Source: Candidatus Moraniibacteriota bacterium
GTDB taxonomy: Bacteria > Patescibacteriota > Minisyncoccia > Moranbacterales > UBA2206
NCBI GenBank assembly: GCA_013334765.1
Contig: JAAXWW010000003.1
Span: 1 to 49,353 of the forward strand
Direction: 5' to 3'
DNA length: 49,353 nt
Numbering within the stretch: position 1 is the first letter of the stretch; each line of letters starts with the position of its first letter. Below are positions 17,563 through 26,059 of the stretch, piece after piece. The notes under the pieces were generated by a model. The model worked only from the letters and a program-made list of their open reading frames with translations. It had not been told where the DNA came from and did not search any database. Made by a program: the position numbers and the translations under genes.

Positions 17563-18713
17563 ATTGTTTCAAGCGTTTTCTTGGCTGTTTTTTTCCAATC
17601 GAATTCACTGGCTTTTTCAATGCCTTTTTGAGCGAAATGCCTGTATATTTCCTTGTCCGAAAGCGTTTCAAAGATAGCGCGGCTTATTTCATCCGGCTTG
17701 TCAGGGTCGATAAGGATCGCTGCATCGCCGCATATTTCAGGCATGGAAGAATTATTGGAAGTGATGACAGGGACGCCGCACTTCATCGCCTCAAGCGGAG
17801 GAAAGCCGAAGCCCTCGAAAAAAGAAGGATAAACGAAAAGCGAAGCCAGATTATATACATATGCCTTGTCAGCATCGTCAATGAAACCCGGAACGATTAT
17901 TTTTTCTTTGAAGGATGATTTCCCTATTTCTTCGAATATTTCACCACTGAGCCAACCCTTTTCTCCGGCCAGCACCAATGAATATTTCTTGATTTCTTCA
18001 TTCCCGGCTTCAATAGCTTTCCGTTGCAGATCGTCGAAAGCGCGGATAATTCCAATGATGTTCTTCCTCGGCTCTATGGTGCCGAGATAGAGGATGAATT
18101 TGAAAGGCAGCTTGTATTTCTCTTTCACCTCGATAAGCTGCCCGTCATTCCTGTCCAAAACCCTGAATTCATCCGCGACCGAGCTATGGATGACAGATAT
18201 CTTCCGGGAATCAATGCCATAGATGGCGCCGATATCTTTCCTGGTCGAATCGGAAACGGCTATTATCTTTTCCGCCCTTCGGCAGATCCTTTTGGGATTG
18301 ACGAACATGTGCCACCACCGCCTTTTCCTGGAGAAAAACCGTCCGTATCTTTCAAAAGACAGGTCGTGGATAGTCGCGACCAGCTTGGCTTTCCTGCTGA
18401 CGCTTCCGAAAATTATGTTGGGCATGAAAACCACGTCTGCTCCGCCGGCAAGCAGGTCTATTTTCGGCCAGGAAAAATACCAGAAAAGGAAATTGAGGAG
18501 CTTATTAGGCAATCTCATTTTCCTGATACTGACATTGGGATATCCGGAAAAAAGGGAAAGATCGACTTCCGGATCGGAAAACGAGTTCAAAAAAAGAACA
18601 TACTCGTTCTCTTTGTCGATTTCGAAAATGTTCCGCAATAGATTGGTCGTGTATTCTTCGACACCTGTGCGTCTTCCGCCAGTCAGGCATCTGATATCGA
18701 TGCAGATTCTCAT
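17550..18713 (-). CDS. GT4-family glycosyltransferase
   Basis: A 387-aa GT-B glycosyltransferase with N-terminus MRICIDIRCLTGGRRTGVEEY and LYLGTIEPRKNIIGIIRAF in the donor domain. The EX7E motif lies in FFEGFGFPPLEAMKCG (about residue 315). It is related to the next gene downstream (16396-17526), suggesting an old duplication within the operon. It starts 7 nt after the Wzz-like gene stops, with no SD. Substrate is unknown, and assembly of a surface glycan repeat unit is the likely role. Confidence 0.92.
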   Translation of the reverse strand: MRICIDIRCLTGGRRTGVEEYTTNLLRNIFEIDKENEYVLFLNSFSDPEVDLSLFSGYPNVSIRKMRLPNKLLNFLFWYFSWPKIDLLAGGADVVFMPNIIFGSVSRKAKLVATIHDLSFERYGRFFSRKRRWWHMFVNPKRICRRAEKIIAVSDSTRKDIGAIYGIDSRKISVIHSSVADEFRVLDRNDGQLIEVKEKYKLPFKFILYLGTIEPRKNIIGIIRAFDDLQRKAIEAGNEEIKKYSLVLAGEKGWLSGEIFEEIGKSSFKEKIIVPGFIDDADKAYVYNLASLFVYPSFFEGFGFPPLEAMKCGVPVITSNNSSMPEICGDAAILIDPDKPDEISRAIFETLSDKEIYRHFAQKGIEKASEFDWKKTAKKTLETIRQA

Positions 18714-18720
18714 ATGATAA

Positions 18721-19332
18721 TCAGTCTTGGCTGAAATAATGCTTTAGCATGACTGCCCAGAAAGCCAGGAATATTCCGAAAGCGAAAGATATCGCCAAAA
18801 GGATCCCCGGATCCATATGGTATTTGACGGTTACCGGATCCTGCGACAGTATCTGGAACCATTCCGCGTCCTGCTGGTCCTTGTTGAGGGCATTGGCATT
18901 GTCATTGACTGATTTCAGGATGGCGGCCGATATCTTCTTGGAAGTCGCGGTATCCGGAGCGGAAAAGCTCACTAGAACAAGCTGTGATGACATCTTTTCC
19001 GGCTTCACGGCTTTGGAAAGCTCGCGGATGGTCATCTTGGAAGTGTCTATTCCGGCATTCTTGTATATATCTTCCGCGATACGGGGCGATTTCAGCCATT
19101 CGACCACGGTTTCGGTGAACTTGTCATCAGCCTGCAAGCGGTAGAAGTTGTCATATCGGAACTGATCGGTTTTCTGGGTTCCTGTACGGGTAATATTGAG
19201 CGTCAATGAGCTGTCATACCTCACCGGGCGGGTATAGACATACCCGAAAGCCGCCAGGATGATCATGACTATCACAGCCAGAAACAGCCTTGAATTATTC
19301 TTGATTATTCGGATGTATTCCTTCAGTTCCAT
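18721..19332 (-). CDS. Wzz-like polysaccharide chain-length/co-polymerase protein
   Basis: The 203-aa protein has the Wzz topology: membrane segments at about residues 15-33 and 175-195 enclosing an extracytoplasmic helical domain. The Pro-containing second segment region (VKYHMDPGILLAISFAFGIFLAFW) is typical. Wzz proteins set polymer length in Wzy-dependent glycan assembly. No kinase domain is fused. No Wzy-like polymerase is visible in the window, so it may be encoded elsewhere. Its genes on both sides are glycosyltransferases, which supports the call. Confidence 0.75.
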   Translation of the reverse strand: MELKEYIRIIKNNSRLFLAVIVMIILAAFGYVYTRPVRYDSSLTLNITRTGTQKTDQFRYDNFYRLQADDKFTETVVEWLKSPRIAEDIYKNAGIDTSKMTIRELSKAVKPEKMSSQLVLVSFSAPDTATSKKISAAILKSVNDNANALNKDQQDAEWFQILSQDPVTVKYHMDPGILLAISFAFGIFLAFWAVMLKHYFSQD

Positions 19333-19341
19333 AGTTTCTGA

Positions 19342-20442
19342 TTATTTGCTTTTATGCTCGGCGTACTTCTCTTCCACGTATTTACTTATATTAGCCTTAA
19401 ATATCTCCCTGTCAAACTTGAGGACCTTGCTCCTGATGTATTCCGGATCGAAATCGGAATCGTTCAGTTTCATGACTGCTTCCGAAACTGCCTCCGGAGT
19501 CTGGGAATCGAAAAATATCCCGCTCTTTCCCTCTTCGATATGTTCCGGGATGTCTCCGCCCCGATACGCGATTATCGGACGCCCGGATGCCATGGCCTCG
19601 ATCGCCACGATTCCGAAATCCTCTTCCTGTGGGAAGATGAAAGCTTTGCATTTGGAATAGTATCCGGCAAGCTCTTCATCCGGAACGCGGCCCAGGAATT
19701 CGATATTCGCTCCGGCCATTTTCATGAGCCTTTTCATTTCAGGACCGCGCCCGATGATTTTCAGCTTGATTCCCAGCTTGTTGAACGCCTTGATGGCGAT
19801 ATCGAAACGCTTATAGGCGATGAGCCTTCCCACCATCAGGAAATAGTCGCCTTTCTCCTGGCTTACAGCGAAGTTGCCGACATTGACCGGCGGATGGATG
19901 ACAGTGCTTTCTTTTTTGTAGTACTTCTTGATCCTTTTCGCCACGAAATTGGAATTCGATATGAGATGATCAACCCTTTCGGCGCTCACCCGATCCCAAA
20001 TGCGGATATAGTTCATGGCAAACGGAACCAGCTTTTTCACGATGCTCGGAAAATAGAAGTCCTTGGTATATTTCTGGCAATCATCCCAGGCATAGCGCAT
20101 CGGGGTGTGCATATAGCAGATATGAAGGGTTTCCGGACCTGTTATTATCCCCTTGGCATAGCTCGACGAATCCGAGAGGACGATATCGTATTTGGAAAAA
20201 TCGAACTGCTCGATTGCGACAGGCATGAGCTGGGGAAAGATCCGGTGGCGGTTCTTGGCAAAAGGCAGTTTCTGGATGAAAGAAGTGCGGATGTCCCTGT
20301 CGGCAAAAACCCCGTGCATAAGTTCGGGGCTGTATACGAGTGTGTATATCGGCGCATCCGGGAAAAGTTCCGTGAAGCATTCCAGGACCCTTTCGGCTCC
20401 GCCGTATTGCACCAGATAATCGTGGACCAAGGCTATTCTCAT
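19342..20442 (-). CDS. GT4-family glycosyltransferase (WbaZ/mannosyltransferase-like)
   Basis: The ATG at 20442 starts MRIALVHDYLVQYGGAERV, a common N-terminus of this subgroup, giving 366 aa. The frame is open to 20496 inside the previous gene, but that extension is not family-like. The donor domain shows MVGRLIAYKRFDIAI and the EX7E motif in QEEDFGIVAIEAMASGRP. It starts 5 nt after the sugar transferase stops, so it is second in the polysaccharide operon and is probably the first extending transferase. The sugar specificity is not determined. Confidence 0.92.
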   Translation of the reverse strand: MRIALVHDYLVQYGGAERVLECFTELFPDAPIYTLVYSPELMHGVFADRDIRTSFIQKLPFAKNRHRIFPQLMPVAIEQFDFSKYDIVLSDSSSYAKGIITGPETLHICYMHTPMRYAWDDCQKYTKDFYFPSIVKKLVPFAMNYIRIWDRVSAERVDHLISNSNFVAKRIKKYYKKESTVIHPPVNVGNFAVSQEKGDYFLMVGRLIAYKRFDIAIKAFNKLGIKLKIIGRGPEMKRLMKMAGANIEFLGRVPDEELAGYYSKCKAFIFPQEEDFGIVAIEAMASGRPIIAYRGGDIPEHIEEGKSGIFFDSQTPEAVSEAVMKLNDSDFDPEYIRSKVLKFDREIFKANISKYVEEKYAEHKSK

Positions 20443-20447
20443 ATTGG

Positions 20448-21863
20448 CTATAGGTTCCTTCTTTTCTTGAATAATGTTCCGACCGTCTTCAGGCATATGA
20501 CAATGTCCATAAGCAGCGACCAGTTCTCGATATAATAGACATCCAAGCGGTATTCGTCTTCGAAATCAAGGTCGGATCGGCCGGAAACCTGCGCCATTCC
20601 GGTCACTCCCGGCTTTATGGTAAGCAGCCTCCTGTGATAGTCCATATATTTCTCGACTTCCCTTTTCTGATGAGGACGCGGTCCGACCATGCTCATCGAT
20701 CCGAAGAGGACATTGAAAAACTGAGGCAATTCATCGATGGAATATTTTTCGATGAATCTTCCGACTCTTGTTTTCCTAGGATCGTCTTTTATCTTGTAGA
20801 GCGGTCCTTTCCGCACGCTCTGTTCGGCAATCAGCGATTTTTCCAGTTCAAGCGCCTTTTCAAGATTGCCATTCTCTTTCGTGACGCAACAATCCCATTT
20901 CATGTAGCGGAACTTGTAGACGAAGAATCTCTTGCCGTCATTGCCTACCCGTTCGTTCTTGTATATGATCGGACCGGCGCTGTCGAGCTTCACCGCAATG
21001 GCAGTCAGAAGCAGTATCGGCGAAGTGAGGATGATTCCGACAGAAGAGAAGATGATATCGAATGTCCGCTTGGCGATCCTGCCCCAGCCATCAAGCGGGG
21101 TATTCCTGACTTCGATGATCGGCTCTCCGTTCAGCAGTCCGATTTCGAAACGCGAAGTCTGAAGGGTGGTCGGGATATATTTGTATGTTATGTTATGGAT
21201 CGCGCAGTAGTCGATCAGCTTTTCCTGCTCGTCATCAGTGACTGACGGCTCGCAAAGGATTATCTCATCGATTCCGCGCTCTTCCTTTATGGCTTTTATG
21301 ACTTTCAGATGGGCTGTCTCGATCTCATCGATGATCTTGTATCCGAGATTCTTCTTCTTCCTGAGAATCCAGGAAATGGCATCCATCTTGGAATTCTTTC
21401 CGATGAGAAGCACCCGATGGACCCCTATGCCCCTGGAACGCAAGAGCCACTTCTGGATAAGCTGCAGGAGATACCTGGCAATGATCACATACATGGCAGC
21501 GAAGCCCCAGGCCGCCAGGATTATGAAGCGGGAAGAGAACCATTCGCGCTTCAGGAATATCGCCACGATGACTACCATAAGACCGATGGAAGTCGCCATG
21601 AAAATATGAAGGGTTTCCCTCAGTATCTTCCTTGTCGCGCGGATATCGTAAAGCCCCTCGATGGCATATATCAGTATGAAAACAGGCGCCACTATGAGGA
21701 CGATCTTCATGTATGCATCGAAAGAGAAGGTATAGAGCTTGGGCTTCAGTTGGATAACTTGAGGGACATTTCTGACAGCAAAAGCAGTGACAGCAGCAAG
21801 CACGATCATGAGAAAATCGACTGGCACCTGAATAGCGCTGAAAAACAACTCTGATTTCTTCAT
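20448..21863 (-). CDS. Polyprenyl-phosphate sugar-1-phosphate transferase (WcaJ/EpsE-like), operon initiator
   Basis: This 471-aa enzyme loads the first sugar-1-phosphate onto undecaprenyl phosphate to start glycan assembly. Four N-terminal membrane segments (to about residue 130) lead to a nucleotide-binding-like middle domain (RVLLIGKNSKMDAI) and the catalytic C-terminal domain (from about 265: KRTFDIIFSSVG, then YSIDELPQFFNVLFGSMSMV and GPRP). The Asp-Glu pair in SIDELPQ and the GPRP motif are intact. It is the first gene of the operon behind a good promoter (21920-21948). No SD precedes the ATG. A strong SD plus GTG 28 nt upstream is out of frame with it. Confidence 0.95.
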   Translation of the reverse strand: MKKSELFFSAIQVPVDFLMIVLAAVTAFAVRNVPQVIQLKPKLYTFSFDAYMKIVLIVAPVFILIYAIEGLYDIRATRKILRETLHIFMATSIGLMVVIVAIFLKREWFSSRFIILAAWGFAAMYVIIARYLLQLIQKWLLRSRGIGVHRVLLIGKNSKMDAISWILRKKKNLGYKIIDEIETAHLKVIKAIKEERGIDEIILCEPSVTDDEQEKLIDYCAIHNITYKYIPTTLQTSRFEIGLLNGEPIIEVRNTPLDGWGRIAKRTFDIIFSSVGIILTSPILLLTAIAVKLDSAGPIIYKNERVGNDGKRFFVYKFRYMKWDCCVTKENGNLEKALELEKSLIAEQSVRKGPLYKIKDDPRKTRVGRFIEKYSIDELPQFFNVLFGSMSMVGPRPHQKREVEKYMDYHRRLLTIKPGVTGMAQVSGRSDLDFEDEYRLDVYYIENWSLLMDIVICLKTVGTLFKKRRNL

Positions 21864-21919
21864 AATATTGAATTAGGCCGAAAAAAAACACGAAACAACC
21901 TCCTTACTCACTTGCTGGA

Positions 21920-21948
21920 ATTATACAACAATTTCCATTGATAGTTAA
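21920..21948 (-). promoter_or_regulatory. Promoter of the polysaccharide operon
   Basis: TTAACT (21943-21948) and a perfect TATAAT (21920-21925) are separated by 17 bp on the minus strand, just downstream of the RNase P RNA gene. The leader of about 50 nt contains AAGGAGG, but not at a useful distance from the operon's first ATG. Confidence 0.65.
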
Positions 21949-22035
21949 GCCGGGTTTTTATTTCGTGTCTTTTTTTGAGATTTTCAAAGTTAGCATTTAT
22001 CAAGGCAAATCTATAAGCCGGATTCTGTATCTCGC

Positions 22036-22053
22036 CTCCGTCAACTGACGGAG
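22036..22053. repeat. GC-rich palindrome in rnpB (3' side)
   Basis: CTCCGTCAACTGACGGAG is an 8-bp perfect stem with a 2-nt loop, placed in a peripheral stem of the RNase P RNA. It resembles the other GC-rich palindromes in the window. Confidence 0.7.
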
Positions 22054-22231
22054 CGGGACGACAGTCATTTATCTGGACCTGCCATTGCTGGCGGTCTCAA
22101 GCGGCACTCACCGACACAAAGCGCTCAAAGCTCCAATTTGGGGCCCTCAGCGCTTCGTACCAGTGCACGACCTTGCATCCAGGCAGGGATTTAGCCGTTT
22201 CACCCTCGACGTTTCCGCCGAGGCTTATCCA

Positions 22232-22247
22232 TCCGCCAGCTGGCGGA
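22232..22247. repeat. 16-bp palindrome in rnpB, identical to one inside secD
   Basis: TCCGCCAGCTGGCGGA is a perfect 16-bp palindrome in an rnpB peripheral loop. The same 16 bases occur in secD at 32781-32796, which points to a dispersed element rather than a local RNA feature. Confidence 0.8.
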
Positions 22248-22377
22248 GGATATCCGACACTTTCGTGTCAGGACGTCTCTGCTCGCACCCCTTAAGTTGC
22301 CCTAGACGGGAGTTACCCGCTGCCCTTTCTCCAGGCACTTGCGTGCCCGAATGTGAATGTCCGGACTTTCCTCCCCA

Positions 22378-22392
22378 TCCCGCCAAGCGGGA
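22378..22392. repeat. GC-rich palindrome in rnpB (5' side)
   Basis: TCCCGCCAAGCGGGA forms a 6-bp stem with a 3-nt loop near the 5' end of the RNase P RNA. It is similar in composition to the other dispersed palindromes but not identical to them. Confidence 0.55.
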
Positions 22393-22454
22393 CGGAGCGA
22401 CTGTCCGATTTGCCTTGATAAATGCTAATTTTCAGTTTGAAGGTACTTTCTCTG

Positions 22455-22483
22455 ATTATACTCCTAAATAAGCATCCGGTCAA
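22455..22483 (-). promoter_or_regulatory. Strong promoter of rnpB
   Basis: TTGACC (22478-22483) and a perfect TATAAT (22455-22460) are separated by exactly 17 bp. The expected start is around 22448, about 20 nt before the P1 inverted repeat. Confidence 0.85.
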
Positions 22484-22521
22484 TGCTGACATCGAAAAAA
22501 TGCTTTCTATAAGCCAAAATA

Positions 22522-23106
22522 TTATTCGACAATGATTCCGAAGGGTTTCAAAAGCGCCAGGAGTCCGGGATATGACAATTTCGCCCCTTTGAGCCTGTTC
22601 TGGGTCGGATCGATATAGTAGTTCTTGGCGGTTCCAAGATCAGCCCTTTCCAAGATCGTGTTCTGGAATATGCTCCCCTGCAAATCGGAATCGGGAAAAC
22701 CGGATTCGGTCAGATCGGTTCCCATGAAATCCGTTTCCCTTATCATGCATTCGGAAAAAGCGGTCCGTCTCATCTTAAGATCCTGGAAACTGCAAAATTC
22801 AATCAGGGAATTTTTGAATGACCAGTCGATCAGCAGTGATTTTATGGTCAGAAAAAGAACTCCGATTATTTTGCAGTTGTCGAATGCGACATTCTGAAAG
22901 CCGCAATTGTCGACTTTGATATTGGAAAGGTCGGTATCCTCGAAAACGCAATCAGAAAACAGCGAGCCGGAAAAATCGCATTTGCCGAAATCGCATTTCT
23001 TGAAAGTGCAACCATGGAATTCCTTATTGCTAACATCCTGTCCTGGGCAGATTGCTTTCTGGAATGTTTCGTTTTCAAAGTTTTGCTTATCGAATTCGGT
23101 CCTCAT
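22522..23106 (-). CDS. Pentapeptide-repeat protein
   Basis: The 194-aa protein is built of A(D/N)LxX-type repeats, seen as F/L every five residues (for example CDFGKCDFSGSLF and TDFMGTDLTESGF), which form a right-handed beta helix. The C-terminal cap (NRLKGAKLSYPGLLALLKPFGIIVE region) is typical of this group. Some members (Qnr, MfpA) bind DNA gyrase and protect it from quinolones, but most have no known role, so no resistance claim is made. It starts 4 nt after the MazG-like gene stops and is the last gene of the valS-side operon. Confidence 0.9.
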   Translation of the reverse strand: MRTEFDKQNFENETFQKAICPGQDVSNKEFHGCTFKKCDFGKCDFSGSLFSDCVFEDTDLSNIKVDNCGFQNVAFDNCKIIGVLFLTIKSLLIDWSFKNSLIEFCSFQDLKMRRTAFSECMIRETDFMGTDLTESGFPDSDLQGSIFQNTILERADLGTAKNYYIDPTQNRLKGAKLSYPGLLALLKPFGIIVE

Positions 23107-23110
23107 AAAT

Positions 23111-23416
23111 CTATTCTGTTCTTTCCAAAATTATCCTCTGTTCGAACCCGCCACGATCTTCGGCCTTATTGAAGCGGACTTCTTCGATATCATTCAAATC
23201 GACGCCTTTAAATTCGCAGATCGCACGCACGACTTCAAGGACATCAGCAGCTTCTTCGATGGATATGTCCTCCAAAAATTCGCCGACTTCTTCATGAAGT
23301 TTGGCCCGAAGCGCATTTTCATATTCCGCATCACCAGCGATATGAGTTATGGCTTTTGCGCCCTTGCTCCTGATGATATCAGGGATCTTGTCCCTGACTA
23401 ATTTGTTGAACTCCAT
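23111..23416 (-). CDS. MazG/HisE-like nucleoside pyrophosphohydrolase
   Basis: The 101-aa protein begins MEFNKLVRDKIPDII, which is typical of a small MazG-superfamily group often annotated as phosphoribosyl-ATP pyrophosphohydrolase. The metal-binding acidic motifs are seen as KLHEEVGEFLED and EEAADVLEVV. Such enzymes hydrolyse non-canonical or excess NTPs to NMP and pyrophosphate. No his operon is present, so house-cleaning is likelier than histidine synthesis. It starts 14 nt after the valS stop. Confidence 0.85.
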   Translation of the reverse strand: MEFNKLVRDKIPDIIRSKGAKAITHIAGDAEYENALRAKLHEEVGEFLEDISIEEAADVLEVVRAICEFKGVDLNDIEEVRFNKAEDRGGFEQRIILERTE

Positions 23417-23430
23417 AAAGATATGGATTA

Positions 23431-26058
23431 TTAGAACGCTCCAAGATTTCCCAATAGCTCTCTTTGAGTTTCGAGTTTTGATTTATACTCTTCCATCCTG
23501 TTCCTGCTTTCTTCTATGATTTCCTTTGGTGCGCCGGTCAGGAATTTTTCGTTTTTGAGGGTGTTTTCGATGCGGGTGATGGAACTTTCAAGGTTCTTTA
23601 TCTCATTTTGAAGCCTCGTTTTCTCTTTCTCAACATCAATGAGCTTTGCGATATCCAAATCCAGGGCGATATCCCCTTCCGAAATACGCATGAAATTTCC
23701 TGATTCCGAAGCAGATCCGACGATCTTGACCCTAGCAAGCCGCTCGATGATTTCCTTGCCTGAGACTTCCGCGCCATAGGCATCGATCGCCATGGCCGCA
23801 TCGATCCTGTAGCTAGACCTTATATTCCTTATGCGGGTGATTATATTCTTAAGATTATCGAATTCTGCCGAGACATTCTCATCAATGAGACTCTCGTCCG
23901 CTTTCGGCCAAGCCGAAACCATCAGCAGTTTCTTTCCAGCATGAAAATCCTGGAATATCTTTTCAGTAATGAATGGGATGAACGGATGCCAGAGCTTCAA
24001 TATCTTATCGAAGACATATCCCAACACCTTGGCATTCTTCTCGATCTTGTTGATTTCGACATACCAGTCAGCCAGGATATCCCAGGTGAAAACGCGGAGT
24101 TTTTCTTGCGCAAGCGATATGTTCTTCGCTTCTATGAATTTGGTCGTTTCCTGGATCGTTTTTTGCAGTTCGGAAACGACCCATCTGTCGGAAACGGTTT
24201 TCAGGTCTTCGGTGGATATTTCTTCAACGATATTGAAATTTTCATCTGACTGGTTGGAATAGCGATAGATATTCCACAGCTTGGTCGTGAAATTCCTGAA
24301 ACGCTCGATCTTTTCTTCATAGAGTCTTGCATCCTGTCCTGGCGTAGTGTCCATAACAAGGCTGAGACGCAAAGCATCCGCTCCATATTTATCGATCATC
24401 GGCAGCGGATCGATTCCGTTCCCGCGCGACTTGGAAAACTTATGCCCTTCCTTATCCCGGATGAGGCCGGTGAAATACAGGTTCTTGAATGGGACGTTTC
24501 CTGTTTTGTATAGTCCGAACATGATCATGCGCGCAGCCCAGAAAGGCAGGATATCGCGCCCCATTATCATCATATCGGTCGGATAAAACTGCTTATAATC
24601 CTTTCCTTCAGGAAACCCTAGAGTAGTATATGGCCATTGACCAGAAGAGAACCAGGTATCAAAAGTATTCTCATCCTGAACCCACTCGCCCGTCGTAGCC
24701 TTGGCGGAGTCGGGATTGCCCGTCATAGCCTTGGCGGAGTCAGGATTGCCCCCATCCGGAGCTTCAAGTCCGACATATATCTCTTCTCCTTTATACCAAA
24801 CCGGGAATTGCGGACCCCACCAGATCTGTCTTGATATGCACCAATCGTTCAGGTTTTCATACCAGTTGATCAGGATATTCTCGAAATTCTTCGGATATAC
24901 ATTGATTTTACCTTCCTTTAAAGCTTTGATCGCTTCTTTTTTCAAGGAGTACTTTTTTGCGTCGACATTCACGAACCATTGCTTGGAAATCAGCGGCTCG
25001 ATGACTGTCTTGCATCTTTCGCATATGGATTTGTTTATCTTCAAATCTTCTTCCTTTTCCAGAAGCCCGAGATCGGAAAGATCAGCAAAGACATTTCTCC
25101 TTGCCTCCATCACTTTCTGTCCGGCATATTTTCCACCAAGATCGGTAATCTCTGACATCTCATCAATGACTTGCAGCTCTTCCAGCTTATGGTCTTTCCC
25201 GATTTGCCAGTCCAATGGATCATGTGCCGGAGTAATCTTCACTGCTCCAGTCCCGAATCCCATTTCGATCCGATAGTCGGAAATTATCGGAATCTCACGA
25301 TTCATAAGAGGCAGCATCGCCGTCTTTCCAATGAGATCCTTATATTTCTCATCTTTCGGATTGACTGCAATAGCAGTGTCGCCCAGCATCGTTTCCGGAC
25401 GCGTTGTGGCTACCGATATGAACTCATCGGAATCCTTGATCGGATATTTGATGTAACAGAGTTTGCCGTCTTCTTCCTTATGCAGAACTTCAACATCGGC
25501 AAGGGCCGTCCCGCAGCTCGGACACCAATTGATGATCCTGTTTCCCTTATATACCAATCCGTCCTCATACATCTTGACGAAAGTCTCAAGAGCGATCTTC
25601 AATCCATCCGGATCGAGGCTGAACTTTTCCCGCGACCAATCAGCACTGATTCCGATCCGTTTTTCCTGGGAACGCATATACCCGGATCTATCCATGCAGA
25701 ATTCATATACTTCATCATAGAACTTCTCCCGTCCGATTTCGTCACGCGCGATTCCCCGCTCTTTTTTGATTTTCTTTTCATAGACAACCTGAGTTTGAAT
25801 TCCGGCATGATCTTTCCCTGGAAGAAGCAAAGTTTTCTTCCCGTTCATCCTTTCATATCGGCCGAATATATCCATAACAGTATATCCGCTGGCATGACCA
25901 ACATGCAGCTCGCCATTAGCATTCGGCGGCGGCAGAACATTGCAATATCTTTCCGAAGAATCGATATTATCCGGATTGAAAAAGCCGGATTCTTCCCAGA
26001 GCTTATAAATATCGTCTTCCGATTCGGAAGGATTGTAGTTTTTAGGGATTTCTTTCAT
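23431..26058 (-). CDS. valS: Valyl-tRNA synthetase
   Basis: This 875-aa class I synthetase charges tRNA-Val. It shows the HIGH motif as HVGH (in NGELHVGHASG, about residue 53), the editing domain with TTRPETMLGDTA, the KMSKS loop as KFSKS (GHKFSKSRGNG), the anticodon-binding domain and a C-terminal coiled coil. The DTWFSSGQWP motif is intact. Residues about 437-456 are an in-frame tandem insertion (GNPDSAKAMTG/NPDSAKATTG) in the loop before that motif, encoded by two 30-bp repeats. The start overlaps nothing. Its ATG follows the pheT stop by 1 nt, so the two are coupled. Confidence 0.97.
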   Translation of the reverse strand: MKEIPKNYNPSESEDDIYKLWEESGFFNPDNIDSSERYCNVLPPPNANGELHVGHASGYTVMDIFGRYERMNGKKTLLLPGKDHAGIQTQVVYEKKIKKERGIARDEIGREKFYDEVYEFCMDRSGYMRSQEKRIGISADWSREKFSLDPDGLKIALETFVKMYEDGLVYKGNRIINWCPSCGTALADVEVLHKEEDGKLCYIKYPIKDSDEFISVATTRPETMLGDTAIAVNPKDEKYKDLIGKTAMLPLMNREIPIISDYRIEMGFGTGAVKITPAHDPLDWQIGKDHKLEELQVIDEMSEITDLGGKYAGQKVMEARRNVFADLSDLGLLEKEEDLKINKSICERCKTVIEPLISKQWFVNVDAKKYSLKKEAIKALKEGKINVYPKNFENILINWYENLNDWCISRQIWWGPQFPVWYKGEEIYVGLEAPDGGNPDSAKAMTGNPDSAKATTGEWVQDENTFDTWFSSGQWPYTTLGFPEGKDYKQFYPTDMMIMGRDILPFWAARMIMFGLYKTGNVPFKNLYFTGLIRDKEGHKFSKSRGNGIDPLPMIDKYGADALRLSLVMDTTPGQDARLYEEKIERFRNFTTKLWNIYRYSNQSDENFNIVEEISTEDLKTVSDRWVVSELQKTIQETTKFIEAKNISLAQEKLRVFTWDILADWYVEINKIEKNAKVLGYVFDKILKLWHPFIPFITEKIFQDFHAGKKLLMVSAWPKADESLIDENVSAEFDNLKNIITRIRNIRSSYRIDAAMAIDAYGAEVSGKEIIERLARVKIVGSASESGNFMRISEGDIALDLDIAKLIDVEKEKTRLQNEIKNLESSITRIENTLKNEKFLTGAPKEIIEESRNRMEEYKSKLETQRELLGNLGAF
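24691..24750. repeat. Tandem 30-bp repeat inserted in frame in valS
   Basis: Two adjacent 30-bp units (24691-24720 and 24721-24750) differ at only two positions. Each encodes ten residues of NPDSAKA(M/T)TG type. The core (cgtcgtagccttggcgga) resembles the palindromic element found in pheT and upstream of the hibernation-factor gene. Confidence 0.85.
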
Positions 26059-26059
26059 G

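Larger units (their letters stand above)
21990..22428 (-). ncRNA. rnpB: RNase P RNA, bacterial class A, with extended P1 helix
   Basis: On the minus strand the core elements appear in order: GAGGAAAGTCCGGAC near the 5' side, GGGTAACTCCCG, AGGGTGAAACGG, and the closing AGAATCCGGCTTATAGAT. RNase P RNA is the catalytic subunit that matures tRNA 5' ends. The two ends carry a perfect 22-bp inverted repeat (21990-22011 with 22407-22428), giving an unusually long P1 helix or a helix plus processing stem. Three GC-rich palindromes sit in peripheral loops (22036-22053, 22232-22247, 22378-22392). The consensus promoter at 22455-22483 would start the RNA near 22448. I see no clear terminator on the 3' side. 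Mature ends may lie some nucleotides inside the given limits. Confidence 0.95.

Noticed and set aside
16606-17631. Plus-strand frame of 341 codons
   Set aside because: Antisense to a GT4 gene with intact motifs. No SD, promoter or recognisable domain.
19354-20535. Plus-strand frame of 393 codons opposite a glycosyltransferase
   Set aside because: It mirrors the GT4 gene, which has clear motifs. Length comes from codon bias of the real strand.
22085-22471. Plus-strand frame across the RNase P RNA gene
   Set aside because: The region is a structural RNA with conserved core on the minus strand. The frame is incidental.
24691-24750. CRISPR-like repeat in valS
   Set aside because: Only two adjacent units without spacers, inside a coding frame. 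This is a tandem duplication, not an array.
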